This document shows, in pieces, positions 28,185-37,484 of a DNA stretch of 64,000 nucleotides. Below the pieces are notes generated by a model. That model was not told the DNA's origin. It did no database searches and was given only the letters and a program-made list of their open reading frames with translations. Made by a program: the position numbers and the translations under genes. Every line of letters begins with the position of its first letter. Position 1 is the first letter of the stretch. Source of the stretch: Actinomyces wuliandei (GTDB lineage: Bacteria; Actinomycetota; Actinomycetes; Actinomycetales; Actinomycetaceae); contig NZ_CP025227.1 in the NCBI RefSeq assembly GCF_004010955.1, positions 186,001 to 250,000 of the forward strand, in the 5' to 3' direction.

Positions 28185-28306
28185 CGGGACTCCTGTGTCC
28201 GTAGTTCGCGTCCGGTCGTGAGGTCGTGCGGTGGTGCGGCTGGAGATCCGACCATAGCCGCCCCTGCCGCTGCTGGGGCCCTGGCCGCCCCGGGTGCCCT
28301 GGGGTG

Positions 28307-28542
28307 TCACTGGGGCCTCCAGTCCTTCTCCCAGGGCATGGGGTCGTCGGGACAGACGGTGATCGCCTCCAGCTCGCGTACTCCTGGTCGGACAGGTAGT
28401 CCCTCCTGCGACGGTCCGCGTCGTCCCAGGAGCTGTGCAGGTGGTCGTCATGGCAGCAGAGGTGGCCGAAGGCGCAGGACCAGCCGCTCCCGGCCCCGGG
28501 GGGCGGTCTGTCCCGGGGTGCCGACTCCGCAGGGTCTGTCAT
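28307..28542 (-). pseudogene. Small Cys/His-rich protein gene with a -1 frameshift
   Basis: ATG 28542 has GGAG four bases upstream. The frame gives [11 protein letters not shown]..., then a Cys/His-rich stretch ([19 protein letters not shown]) and DYLSDQEYA. At about 28374 the sense continues only in the next frame, [19 protein letters not shown], ending at a stop at 28307. The joined product would be 78 residues and the span is exactly one base short of that. I do not recognise the family; the Cys and His residues suggest metal binding. It may be a real decayed gene or a missed base. Confidence 0.4.
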
Positions 28543-29002
28543 ATTCTCCGGGATGGCCCAGGGGGCTAGGGGCTGTCATCTGGGTGGTTCCATCCTGGCG
28601 GGAGCCGTGCGAGGTGGGCTGGTGCGGGACGCGCCTAGGTGGAGCGTGTCGGTGAGGCCCGGAGCTGTGCCACCAACCCGCACAGGGGTGAGCGACTGGT
28701 GCGTGGAGCGTGTCGGTGAGGCCGGGATCTGTGCCACCCTGGCTCGCCCCGGGCACGTGAGCCTGGCTCACGCGAGTCTGCTCCAGCGGGACGGTCTCCA
28801 GCCATGCGTGAGCCGCGTCAGGGGGGCTCACACTGTTCTACCCATCGTGGAGCAGTGACAACGAGTGTTCCCCCTCGGGGCTTCTGGGGCGTATCGGGCA
28901 GGGGCCGCTCGCCAGTGTCAGGCGGGAGCCACGCCACGGGGCCTTCCGGGCGCGGCGCTTCTTCCGGGCGCACGCGCGCGCCCCTCGCGACCACGCGCCC
29001 CG
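28543..29002. other. Intergenic region with a 36-bp duplication
   Basis: 460 bp between the small frameshifted gene and hemB. A 36-bp sequence starting GTGGAGCGTGTCGGTGAGGC occurs at 28639-28674 and again at 28703-28738 with two differences. No open frame here looks protein-coding. Confidence 0.5.
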
Positions 29003-30145
29003 CTAGGAGGCCAGCCACCCGGGGTGCTCGGCGACCTGCCGGGCCCAGTAGGTCAGCACCACGTCGGCACCTGCGCGCACGATCCCCAGCAGCGACTCGG
29101 CGATAACCCGTTCACGCTCCACCCACCCGTTGCGGGCGGCGGCCTCCACCATGGCGTACTCCCCGGAGACCTGGTAGGCGGCCACGGGCACGGGACTGGC
29201 CGTAGCAACTTGGGCAAGGACGTCCAGGTAGGGGCCTGCGGGCTTGACCATGACCATGTCTGCGGCCTCGGCCGCGTCCAGGACGGCCTCGCGCAGTCCC
29301 TCGCGCCGGTTGGCGGGGTCGAGCTGGTAGGTGCGTCGGTCGCCTTGCAAGGTGGAGCGCACCGCCTCCCGGAAGGGGCCGAAGTAGGCCGAGGCGTACT
29401 TGGCCGAGTAGGCCAGGACCGCGACGTCGTCGTGCCCGGTGGCGTCCAGGGCGGCGCGTACCGCCGCGACCTGCCCGTCCATCATGCCCGAGGGTGAGAC
29501 CATGTGCGCCCCCGCCTCCGCCTGGGACACGGCCATCGCCTGGTACAGGGGCAGGGTGGCGTCGTTGTCCACCTCACCCGCGCGAGGCCCGTCCTGCCGC
29601 AGCACGCCGCAGTGCCCGTGGCTGGTGAACTCGTCCAGGCAGGTGTCGGCGCACACCACCAGCGCGTCACCCACCTCAGCGCGCACCGCAGCCACCGCGT
29701 GGTTGAGGATGCCGTCCCCGGCCCAGGCCTGGCTGCCGACCTCGTCGCGTTCCTGGGGCACGCCGAACAGCACCATGCCGCCCAGCCCGGCGCGGGCGCA
29801 GGCAGCGGCCTCGGCGCGCAGCGAGTCCAGGGTGTGCTGGACGACGCCAGGCATCGCCTCCACCGGCTGCGGCTGGCTGACACCCTCGCGCACGAAGACC
29901 GGCTGCATGAGGCTGGCAGGGTCAACAGCGTGCTCGCGGGCCAGACGGCGCATCGCGGGCGTGGAGCGCAGGCGCCGGGGCCGCACGGTGGGCGGGGCGG
30001 GGGCGGGCACACCCCGGGAGGCCAGGAGGTCAGGGGCAGAGGGGCGAGGCGCAGCGCTGGTCGTGGGGCTGGTCGCAGTGCTGGTCGCGGAGCGGGGCGC
30101 GTCGAGAGCGGTGGGAGTCGTCACGGGAGTCTTTGTGGGAGTCAT
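29003..30145 (-). CDS. hemB: Delta-aminolevulinic acid dehydratase (porphobilinogen synthase)
   Basis: 380 residues. The zinc-type cysteine site CADTCLDEFTSHGHCG is present, so this is a zinc-dependent enzyme. The two Schiff-base lysines lie in AYSAKYASAYFGPFREA and MVKPAGPYLD. It joins two aminolevulinates into porphobilinogen. The first 50 residues are a Thr/Ser/Pro-rich extension not seen in the family. Its ATG overlaps the hemD stop by four bases. Confidence 0.95.
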   Translation of the reverse strand: MTPTKTPVTTPTALDAPRSATSTATSPTTSAAPRPSAPDLLASRGVPAPAPPTVRPRRLRSTPAMRRLAREHAVDPASLMQPVFVREGVSQPQPVEAMPGVVQHTLDSLRAEAAACARAGLGGMVLFGVPQERDEVGSQAWAGDGILNHAVAAVRAEVGDALVVCADTCLDEFTSHGHCGVLRQDGPRAGEVDNDATLPLYQAMAVSQAEAGAHMVSPSGMMDGQVAAVRAALDATGHDDVAVLAYSAKYASAYFGPFREAVRSTLQGDRRTYQLDPANRREGLREAVLDAAEAADMVMVKPAGPYLDVLAQVATASPVPVAAYQVSGEYAMVEAAARNGWVERERVIAESLLGIVRAGADVVLTYWARQVAEHPGWLAS

Positions 30146-31215
30146 GGTGTCGTCTCTCCTGTCGAGGATCGTCTTCTTACGTCACCTGCGGTGTCTGCGG
30201 TGTGTATAGCCGTCTCGTCTGCCCGGACTGGGCGGCGGAGCGCCTCCTCGACCGCCCGGAGCACACCTGCTGGTGTGGGGGAGGCGGCGGTGGCGTCCAC
30301 GATGATGCCTGCCTCCCTGGCGGCCTGGGCCGTCGTGGCCCCGATGGCGACGGTGCGGGTAGGAGGCGGTGGCGGCCCCACCAGGTGCAGGAGCGCGCGG
30401 GTCACCGAGGGAGCGGTCAGGACGACGACGTCCACCCTGCCGCCCTGCCAGGACGGCAGAAGCCCACTGGGCAGGTCCTCCGGCGGTGCCGGCACGGTGG
30501 TGTAGGCCTCCACCTGCTCCACCTGCCAGCCTGCCCGGCGCAGCCCCTGGGCCAGGACCGGGCTCGCCAGGGCGGAGGCGGGCAGAAGCACTCGCCTGCT
30601 CGTGTCAGTGATGCTGCCGGGGCTGTCACCGGGAAGGCTGCCGTCCGGGCTGTGCGAGCCACCTGCCGAGCCACCTGGGGCACTGGGGCCTGTGGCCAGC
30701 ACGGGGTGGTGCAGGAGCGCCTGGGCGCTGCCATCAGCAACCACATCCGGGCTCCGGCCTATCAGGTCCCGCCAGGAGCGGGCCGTGGCCGGGCCGACGA
30801 CGGCGACTCGCACGTCCTGCGGCAGTCCACGGTCGTGCCCGCCGGAGGGGGAGTGGTGCGCTAGTTGCCGGAGCAGGCAGGGAGCCAGCACCTCCACGGT
30901 CCGCGCCGAGGTCAGGACCAGCCAGGCTGCCTCCCCCGTGACCAGGCGGCGGCACAGGTTCTCCAGGGCACCTCCTTGCCCGGGGACAGGTGCGGTCCGG
31001 GTCAGGGCGGCTCGCTCCACGGTGGCCCCGGCGTGCTCGAGACCCTCGGCCAGCGCGTCGGGCGTGCGCAGGCGGGGCAGAAGGATCCTCAGGCCGCCCA
31101 GCCGCCGGGCACCGTCATCCGCAGCGCCGGGGTGAGTGGGCGCGGCCAGGGTGTCGTCGGGGGCAGCCGGGCGGTCGGTGAGCGGACCTGCACCTGGGGG
31201 GACGATCGGGCGCAT
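30142..31215 (-). CDS. hemD: Uroporphyrinogen-III synthase
   Basis: 357 residues. Sequence in this family is weakly conserved. The call rests on two Rossmann-like halves, the AWLVLTSARTVEVL segment, the VAVVGPATARSW segment, the late VVVLTAPSVTRALL stretch, and the position between hemC and hemB. It closes the linear hydroxymethylbilane and inverts ring D. It is about 100 residues longer than usual because of Gly/Ser/Pro insertions around 185-225. Genes on both sides are within 6 bp. Confidence 0.85.
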   Translation of the reverse strand: MRPIVPPGAGPLTDRPAAPDDTLAAPTHPGAADDGARRLGGLRILLPRLRTPDALAEGLEHAGATVERAALTRTAPVPGQGGALENLCRRLVTGEAAWLVLTSARTVEVLAPCLLRQLAHHSPSGGHDRGLPQDVRVAVVGPATARSWRDLIGRSPDVVADGSAQALLHHPVLATGPSAPGGSAGGSHSPDGSLPGDSPGSITDTSRRVLLPASALASPVLAQGLRRAGWQVEQVEAYTTVPAPPEDLPSGLLPSWQGGRVDVVVLTAPSVTRALLHLVGPPPPPTRTVAIGATTAQAAREAGIIVDATAASPTPAGVLRAVEEALRRPVRADETAIHTADTAGDVRRRSSTGETTP

Positions 31216-31220
31216 GCCAG

Positions 31221-32507
31221 TCAGTCCTGCCTGGGGCCGCTCAGCCCTGCCGGGGGGTGCTCGGGCCTGCGCGCCTGGAGGTCCGACAGCTCGCCAGCGC
31301 CGTCCTCCAGCAGCACCGAGGCCACCCGGGCGCCAAGGTTCTCGGCCGTCACCAGGTCGGAGGTGGTGCGGGGGGCCGAGGAGCCCTGGGGGCGCACGCC
31401 CTGACCCCGGCCGCCGGGCAGGGGAACACGGCGCTCCCGAACCAGGCGGCGCTGTCCGTCCGGGGAGGACACGAGTGCGCGCAGAACCAGCTCGCGACGT
31501 GCCACAGAACCGGCTCCCGGAGAGCCGCGACGCCCCGGTGCGGTACTGGGGCCGCTCACGCTCGGGTGCCCGGCCGTGGCTGACCTGCTGTCCTGCGTTG
31601 CGGGTCCCGTCCCTGCCTGGGCCGGGCCGGAGGCGGGGTCGTGCGTCCCAGGCTCCAGGTCAACAACCCGTGCCCAGGCACCCACCGGCGCCGCGCACCC
31701 GGCCTCCAGCCCGGCCGTGAGGGCGCGCTCAGCGGTGACGGCCACGCGCGTGTCGGCGTCCTCCAGGCGCGCTGCGGCCCGTGCCAGGTCCTCGTGCTCC
31801 TCCAGGGTCCCGGCCCTGGCCTCAACGGCGAGCGCTCCCTGCGCCGGTGCCGGGAGCATGACCTCGGGGTCCAGGACCTGGCTCACGCAGTGCTCCAGCC
31901 CCAGGCGCCGCAGGCCGGCCAGTGCCAGCACCACGGCATCCAGGTCGCCCTGCGCATCGGGGCCAGCCGGGGCGACAGGCTCGTCGGTGCCTACCGCAGC
32001 GGCTGTGGCCAGACCGTTGACCCGAGCCAGCCGGGTGGGCACGTTGCCGCGTAGGTCCACAACCTCCAGGTCGGGGCGCACCGCCAGCAGCTGGGCCGCG
32101 CGGCGAGGGGAGCCGGTGCCCACGCGTGAGCCTGCGGGCAGCGCCTCCAGGGTCAGGCCGTCGCGGGCGCACAGGGCGTCGCGCGTGTCCTCCCGCCGGG
32201 GCACGCAGATGACCTCCAGACCGGATGCGGGTGCGGTGGGGAGGTCCTTGAAGGAGTGGACCGCCAGGTCCACATGGCTTCCTAGCAGGGCGCGGCGCAG
32301 CAGGGCGGCAAAGACGCCGGCTCCTCCCAGGTCACGCAGCGGGGTTCGGTCTCCGTCTCCCTGGGTGCGTACGGTCACCAGCGTGATGCCGGGGGCGCCC
32401 GCGTCCTCCAGGGCGCGTGCCACCTGGGTGGACTGGGTCAGCGCCAGACGTGAGCCTCGTGTACCCAGGCGGACGGCGCGGGTTGCAGGCTCCTGGCCGT
32501 CATGCAT
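31221..32507 (-). CDS. hemC: Porphobilinogen deaminase (hydroxymethylbilane synthase)
   Basis: 428 residues. The N-terminus RLGTRGSRLALTQSTQVA, the VHSFKDLPT active-site segment and GSPRRAAQLLAVRPDLEVVDLRGNV are diagnostic. The dipyrromethane-carrying cysteine is in GLEAGCAAPVGAWA. It polymerises four porphobilinogens. The domain after that cysteine carries a roughly 100-residue Gly/Ser/Pro-rich insertion, so the chain is far longer than the usual 310. It lies between hemY and hemD on the same strand. Confidence 0.94.
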   Translation of the reverse strand: MHDGQEPATRAVRLGTRGSRLALTQSTQVARALEDAGAPGITLVTVRTQGDGDRTPLRDLGGAGVFAALLRRALLGSHVDLAVHSFKDLPTAPASGLEVICVPRREDTRDALCARDGLTLEALPAGSRVGTGSPRRAAQLLAVRPDLEVVDLRGNVPTRLARVNGLATAAAVGTDEPVAPAGPDAQGDLDAVVLALAGLRRLGLEHCVSQVLDPEVMLPAPAQGALAVEARAGTLEEHEDLARAAARLEDADTRVAVTAERALTAGLEAGCAAPVGAWARVVDLEPGTHDPASGPAQAGTGPATQDSRSATAGHPSVSGPSTAPGRRGSPGAGSVARRELVLRALVSSPDGQRRLVRERRVPLPGGRGQGVRPQGSSAPRTTSDLVTAENLGARVASVLLEDGAGELSDLQARRPEHPPAGLSGPRQD

Positions 32508-32588
32508 GCACGCCTCCTCCTCCCGAATTCCCTGCCACCCTAGGGGACAAATCTGTCTACGCCCTGGATGTCACCGGGGTGCGGCATG

Positions 32589-34208
32589 TCAGGTGCGGTT
32601 GAGCGGGACCAGCCTTCCGGCGGCTGCCCGTGCATGGGGCACGATGGCTGCAATCCCGGTCCCTGCTACCCACGCGCCCGTGACAACCAGCCCCTCCAGC
32701 CGTGCCACCTCCTCCTCCAGACGGGCTGTGCGTCGGCGGTAGGTGGGTGTGGGCGGGGGCAGCGTCCCGTCCCAGCGGGCCAGGACGTGGTCCAGTACCG
32801 CAGAAGGGTCCAGGCGCGTGCCGGTCAGGGTGGAGGCATCCTCCAGGGCGTCCTCCCGGTCCACCTCCGGGCGCGGACGGCCCGGGCGCCCGTAGGACAG
32901 GCGCAGGGCGTGTGTGCCCGGCCCGTGGCGCTCACGCAGCTGCCGTCCCACCCAGGGCCACTTGGCACTGAGGTGGGACAGGGCCTTGGCCCTCACCGGG
33001 CAGGAGGGGGACCCGCCGGGGGGCTCAGCCCCTGGCGCGACCAGCAGTCCCGAGCCCGTGGGGGCGTCGTCCAGCCCGGGGGCGCGGACCACCAGGACGA
33101 GGCGGGCCAGGCTGGTGCCGCAGGGCACCTCCACGTCGGTGTCCACGCCCGGGGCGCCCTCCAGCAGGCGCAGGGCGGCCCCCGGTGAGCAGGCCAGGAC
33201 CACCCGTGCGGTGCGCAGGAGGCGCTGAGGTCCCACGGGGGTCGGCTCGTCGGAGGGTGACGGCCCTCGCTGGGTGTCTGAGACCGCCAGGGTCCACCTC
33301 CCGGGGGCCTCCTGCCTGAGCCACTGTGCCCCTGTGCGGGTCTCGGTCCTGCCGCCAGCGGCCTCAATAGCGTGCCGCAGGGCGTCGGTCAGGAGGAACA
33401 GGCCGCCCTCGACAGTGGCGTCGCCTCCTCGCCGCCCGCTGCGGCGACGGTGCTCCACCAGTTCAGCGACGGCCGCCCCCAGGCCGCCCAGGCGGGCTGT
33501 CGCCTCGCGCAGGCCCGGGGCCACGGTGTCGGTGGCGAGCACGCCGGGGTCGGCGGAGTGGATGCCCGCCACGACGGGACGGACCAGCCGGTCCAGCACG
33601 CCCTGGCCCATCCGGGTCCGCACGAAGGAGGCCAGGTCGCCAGGGTCCTGCGGCCGGGTGCCCACGAAGGCGGGCAGGTCCCGGTCCCGGGCTGCCAGGG
33701 CGGCCGCCTCGGTGCCGATGACGGAGACGACGTCGGGCGAGCCCGGGTCGGCGGGGATGCCCAGGAAGGCGTTGGCAGGGAAGGGGTGCAGCCCCCACGG
33801 CTGCGCAGAGGGGGCGCCCTCGTCTGCTGTCGGTGGCGCCGTCCCGGTGGGGACGTCCCGGGGCGGGGTGGCGCCCCCGGCCACGGGAGGCAGGAAGAGG
33901 TGGGGCCTGCCCGAGGGGGAGACGGTGGTCAGCCCGAGCTCGCGGGCCGTGGCCGTGACGCCCAGGGGTGAGTCGGCACGGGTGGCGAAGCCCTCGGCCC
34001 CCAGGTCGATCCGCACCCCGGCCACGCTGGCCCCCGCCACCAGCCCTCCGGTGTAGCCCCGGGCCTCCACCAGGAGGGGGCGCAGGCCTGCACGCGCCAG
34101 CTCCCAGGCGGCGCTCAGGCCCGCCATGCCGCCGCCCACGACGACGGCGTCCCAGTCCTGCTCCCGGTCCTGCGCTCCCTGCCGACCAGGCCTGGCCGGG
34201 GCGCTCAC
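32589..34208 (-). CDS. hemY: Coproporphyrinogen III oxidase, HemY type (CgoX)
   Basis: 539 residues. The FAD site VVGGGMAGLSAAWELARAG opens the protein, and the C-terminus has the second FAD-contact region ARLEGLVVTGAWVAGTGIA. In Gram-positive bacteria with HemQ this oxidase acts on coproporphyrinogen III, and hemQ is in the same cluster. GTG 34208 is chosen because it overlaps the hemE stop by GTGA and directly precedes the FAD fold. Short Gly/Pro insertions are present. Confidence 0.92.
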   Translation of the reverse strand: MSAPARPGRQGAQDREQDWDAVVVGGGMAGLSAAWELARAGLRPLLVEARGYTGGLVAGASVAGVRIDLGAEGFATRADSPLGVTATARELGLTTVSPSGRPHLFLPPVAGGATPPRDVPTGTAPPTADEGAPSAQPWGLHPFPANAFLGIPADPGSPDVVSVIGTEAAALAARDRDLPAFVGTRPQDPGDLASFVRTRMGQGVLDRLVRPVVAGIHSADPGVLATDTVAPGLREATARLGGLGAAVAELVEHRRRSGRRGGDATVEGGLFLLTDALRHAIEAAGGRTETRTGAQWLRQEAPGRWTLAVSDTQRGPSPSDEPTPVGPQRLLRTARVVLACSPGAALRLLEGAPGVDTDVEVPCGTSLARLVLVVRAPGLDDAPTGSGLLVAPGAEPPGGSPSCPVRAKALSHLSAKWPWVGRQLRERHGPGTHALRLSYGRPGRPRPEVDREDALEDASTLTGTRLDPSAVLDHVLARWDGTLPPPTPTYRRRTARLEEEVARLEGLVVTGAWVAGTGIAAIVPHARAAAGRLVPLNRT

Positions 34209-35461
34209 GACTGCTCCTGCGCAGGCTGCCAGCCCTCCAGGGCGGTCTCCTCCCAGTCGGTGGACCCGTGCACGCGGGCGACAACGCGGGTCAGCGTGTC
34301 GGGGTCGGTGGAGGGCGGGACGCCGTGCCCCAGGTTGACGACGTGGGCTGGTGCTGCCAGGCCGGCCTCCAGGCAGGTGTCGACCGCACGGGCCAGGACC
34401 GGCCACGGTGCGGCCAGCAGCGCCGGGTCAAGGTTGCCCTGCACCGGGCAGGGCCGCCCCTGTGGGTCGCTGCGTGACAGTGTCTCCACGGCCTCGCCCA
34501 GGTCGGTGCGCTCGTCCACCCCCACGGCGTGGGCGCCAGCGGCTCGCATGTCCCCCAGCAGCCGGGCGGTGCCGGTGCCGAAGTGCAGCAGGTGGGGCGG
34601 GCGGCCGGTCACGGGGGACACCGCCTGGCTGGCGGTCTCCAGGGCCAGGCGGGAGTAGGGGAGCACGTGCTGGCGGTAGAGGGTGGGGGACAGGGCGCCC
34701 GCCCAGGAGTCGAACAGCTGGGCGACGCAGGCCCCGGCAGCCACCTGGGTGGCGATAAAGGCACCTGTCAGCCGGGCGCACCAGGTCATCAGCCGGTCCC
34801 AGGAGGTGGGGTCGGCGTGCATGAGGGTGCGCGCCGCCAGGTGGTCCCGGCTGGGGCGCCCCTCCACCATGTAGGCGGCCAGGGTGAACGGGCCTCCACC
34901 GAACCCGATGAGCGGGGTCCAGGCGGCCTGACCGTGGCTGTGCCTCAGCCCGGCACGAGCCCGGTGCCCCAGGGCCGCCTGGCGCCCAGGAGCCTGCGGG
35001 CTCCCCAGCTCGGCGACGACGCGGCGCACGGCCTCGGCGACGGCCTCGGCCCCTGATGCCCCCTCCTGGGCTCCCGCTCCTGCACGGGCGTCGCCGTAGT
35101 GGTGCTCCAGGAGCGCGGTGACGTCCCTGGCCTCACGTACCGGGTGGTCCAGGACGGGGCCGACCCCCTCCTCAATGCGTACCGCCACCCCGGCCAGGCG
35201 CAGGGGGAGCACGATGTCGGAGAAGAGCACGGCCGCGTCCACGCCGTGACGGCGCACCGGCTGGAGAGTGGCCTCCGCCGCCAGGGACGGGTCCAGGCAG
35301 GCGTCCAGCATGGGGGCGCCGGCCCGTGCCCGCAGCTGGCGGTACTCTGGCAGCGACCTGCCGGCCTGGCGCATGAACCACACCGGGGTCCGTTGCGGCC
35401 TGCGGCCGTCTAGGGCCTCCAGGAGGGCGGGCAGGTGGGTGCTGGCCACGGGCCGAGGCAT
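34205..35461 (-). CDS. hemE: Uroporphyrinogen decarboxylase
   Basis: 418 residues. The N-terminal substrate-binding signature RTPVWFMRQAGRSLPEYR is near residue 25, and the FSDIVLPLRLAGV and GFGGGPFTLAAYMVEG segments follow. It converts uroporphyrinogen III to coproporphyrinogen III. Insertions near 130-185 explain the extra length over the usual 350. The ATG at 35461 fits the family start; ATG 35584, with AAGGAG upstream, is the alternative. It heads the leftward arm, divergent from hemA across about 250 bp. Confidence 0.94.
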   Translation of the reverse strand: MPRPVASTHLPALLEALDGRRPQRTPVWFMRQAGRSLPEYRQLRARAGAPMLDACLDPSLAAEATLQPVRRHGVDAAVLFSDIVLPLRLAGVAVRIEEGVGPVLDHPVREARDVTALLEHHYGDARAGAGAQEGASGAEAVAEAVRRVVAELGSPQAPGRQAALGHRARAGLRHSHGQAAWTPLIGFGGGPFTLAAYMVEGRPSRDHLAARTLMHADPTSWDRLMTWCARLTGAFIATQVAAGACVAQLFDSWAGALSPTLYRQHVLPYSRLALETASQAVSPVTGRPPHLLHFGTGTARLLGDMRAAGAHAVGVDERTDLGEAVETLSRSDPQGRPCPVQGNLDPALLAAPWPVLARAVDTCLEAGLAAPAHVVNLGHGVPPSTDPDTLTRVVARVHGSTDWEETALEGWQPAQEQS

Positions 35462-35712
35462 GCCGTCGGCACGGGAGAGCGGCCCTGAATTGTGTGCGGA
35501 GCCGGTGACGTAATAGGGGGTTGTGGGAGAGGGCGCGTTGTGCGGCCTGTTTTCACGTGGTGGTGCCTGGCTGGTGCACGGCATCTGGGCGGGGGCTCCT
35601 TGGTGACGGCGCTTCTGGCTGAGATCTTGCGGATTACTTTGATGACACAATGTCATGAATAGTGCGGCGGTCCTGCGCCGCTAGGTTATATGACGTAGCG
35701 GGGAAGGCTATT

Positions 35713-37425
35713 GTGCCTCCGGCCTTTCCGGGTGATTCAATACCACCTGACGTGGCGATTTACTTCATCTCAGCAGACCACCGCTTCCTGGACCTGGGGA
35801 CAGTGTCCCGCCTGGGCGCGGTAGCCCCCGGACTGGGGAAGGAGCTCGTAGGCCTCCTACCCGGGCTGCGGGGTGCCATGGTGCTGGCAACCTGCAACCG
35901 GCTGTCACTCCTCCTGGACTCCCGCAGCGACTCCGGTGCTCCTCCCGGTGTCGCGCCTGACACCCACGGCGGCGCGGCCGTGCGCGACGGCGGAGGTGAC
36001 GACTCAGACGACGTCGTCGGTGGCGCGGTACCCCCAGGCAGCAGGGAGGACGGAAGGTCTGTCCCCGGCCTGCCCGTGCCCGACGGGCTGGCTGCAACGG
36101 TGTCCCGAGTGTCCAGCCTCATGGCTCACCGGGCCGGGCTGGAGCGCGATGACCTCGCCTGGGCCTCCTGGGAGGGCGCGCAGGCCTACCGTGAGCTCTT
36201 CGCCACCGCCTGCGGGCTGGAGTCCATGGTGGTGGGAGAGCGGCAGATCGCCGGGCAGGTGCGTCGCGCCCTGAGGGAGGCTGGGCAGGAGGGCACGCTC
36301 AGTCCTGATCTGGTCCGTGTCGTGGAGCACGCCCTGGTTGTCTCCCGCAGGGTCGCGGCGGAGACGGATGTAGCGGGTCGTGGTCGCAGCCTGGCAGCGG
36401 TCGGCGTGGACCTCGTCGCCCAGGACCTGCCTCCTCTCGGCCGCTGCCGGGTCCTCCTGGTGGGGACCGGCTCCTACGCGGGGGCCACTGTCTCGGTGCT
36501 ACGTGAGCGCGGTGCTACCGACGTGACCGTCTACTCCGCCTCGGACCGGGCACAGTCCTTCGCCCGGGGGCACGGCCTGCGTGCCCTGGACCCCGGCGGG
36601 CTCCAGGAGGCACTGGCCGCAGTGGACCTGGTTATCACCTGCCGCGGCCGGGGCGCCCCTGTGCTCACCTGCAGCCAGGTGTCGCGTGCCACCGCCCAGC
36701 GGATGCGGCAGGAGGGGGGCGCTCGGCCCCTGACGCTGCTGGACCTGTCCCTGGTCCGCGACGCCGAACGAGGTGTGGAGGAGCTGCCCGGGGTGATCTA
36801 TACCGGGCTGGAGCGCATCCAGTCGGCCGTCCCCGAGGTGGGTACCGAGGACCTTGCGGCGGCCCGGGCCATCGTGGCTCAGGAGACGGAGGCGTTCGAG
36901 CGGTTCCTGCGGGGCCGCCGCATGGACGGCCTCATCACGGGGCTTCGCTCGCGGGTCAATGACATGGTGGCCCAGGAGGCCGCACGGCTGCGCCCGGTGC
37001 CTGCTGCGGGGCGGCGTGGTGCCGTAGGAGGGGCCGGCTCCGGGGGCGGGGTTGACGGTGAGGGCGCCGACAGGTCCGGGGGTGGTGCGGGGTCGTCCTG
37101 CAGGGGCGACGAGGAGGGCGAGGCGCTGGTCACTGTGGCTGAGGCGCACCAGGCGCTACGGAGGCTGGCCGCCCACCTCCTGCACCACCCCACCGTGGCT
37201 GCCCGTCGTGCCGGCCAGGCCGGCAGGGAGGAGGACTACCTCGCCGCCCTGGAGACCGTCCTGGGTCCTGAGGTGGCCGAAGGGTTGGCAGCCGGGCCGA
37301 GGAGCCGGGGTGACAGCGGCTCGGAGGTGCTTGGCGCCCCAGGCCTGCCGCAGGTGCTGCCCCTCGACGGGGACGGCCCTGGCGGGCGGAGCGGGACGCC
37401 CCCTTGTCCAGCCCGGGCACAGTGA
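35713..37425 (+). CDS. hemA: Glutamyl-tRNA reductase
   Basis: About 570 residues. The catalytic cysteine lies in VLATCNRLSLLLD, the glutamyl-tRNA recognition region around LFATACGLESMVVGERQIAGQ follows, then the NADPH fold (VLLVGTGSYAGATVSVLRERGA) and the helical dimer domain. It makes glutamate-1-semialdehyde from Glu-tRNA. A 45-residue low-complexity insertion follows the catalytic Cys, and a second acidic Gly-rich one lies near 435-475. GTG 35713 has GGGAAGG upstream; GTG 35662 and 35752 are possible. It starts the rightward arm. Confidence 0.92.
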   Translation: MPPAFPGDSIPPDVAIYFISADHRFLDLGTVSRLGAVAPGLGKELVGLLPGLRGAMVLATCNRLSLLLDSRSDSGAPPGVAPDTHGGAAVRDGGGDDSDDVVGGAVPPGSREDGRSVPGLPVPDGLAATVSRVSSLMAHRAGLERDDLAWASWEGAQAYRELFATACGLESMVVGERQIAGQVRRALREAGQEGTLSPDLVRVVEHALVVSRRVAAETDVAGRGRSLAAVGVDLVAQDLPPLGRCRVLLVGTGSYAGATVSVLRERGATDVTVYSASDRAQSFARGHGLRALDPGGLQEALAAVDLVITCRGRGAPVLTCSQVSRATAQRMRQEGGARPLTLLDLSLVRDAERGVEELPGVIYTGLERIQSAVPEVGTEDLAAARAIVAQETEAFERFLRGRRMDGLITGLRSRVNDMVAQEAARLRPVPAAGRRGAVGGAGSGGGVDGEGADRSGGGAGSSCRGDEEGEALVTVAEAHQALRRLAAHLLHHPTVAARRAGQAGREEDYLAALETVLGPEVAEGLAAGPRSRGDSGSEVLGAPGLPQVLPLDGDGPGGRSGTPPCPARAQ

Positions 37426-37484
37426 CAGCTGCCAGCGTGCCTGACCCCCGTCCTGTCTCTTGTCCTATCTCTTGGAGGGCACTA

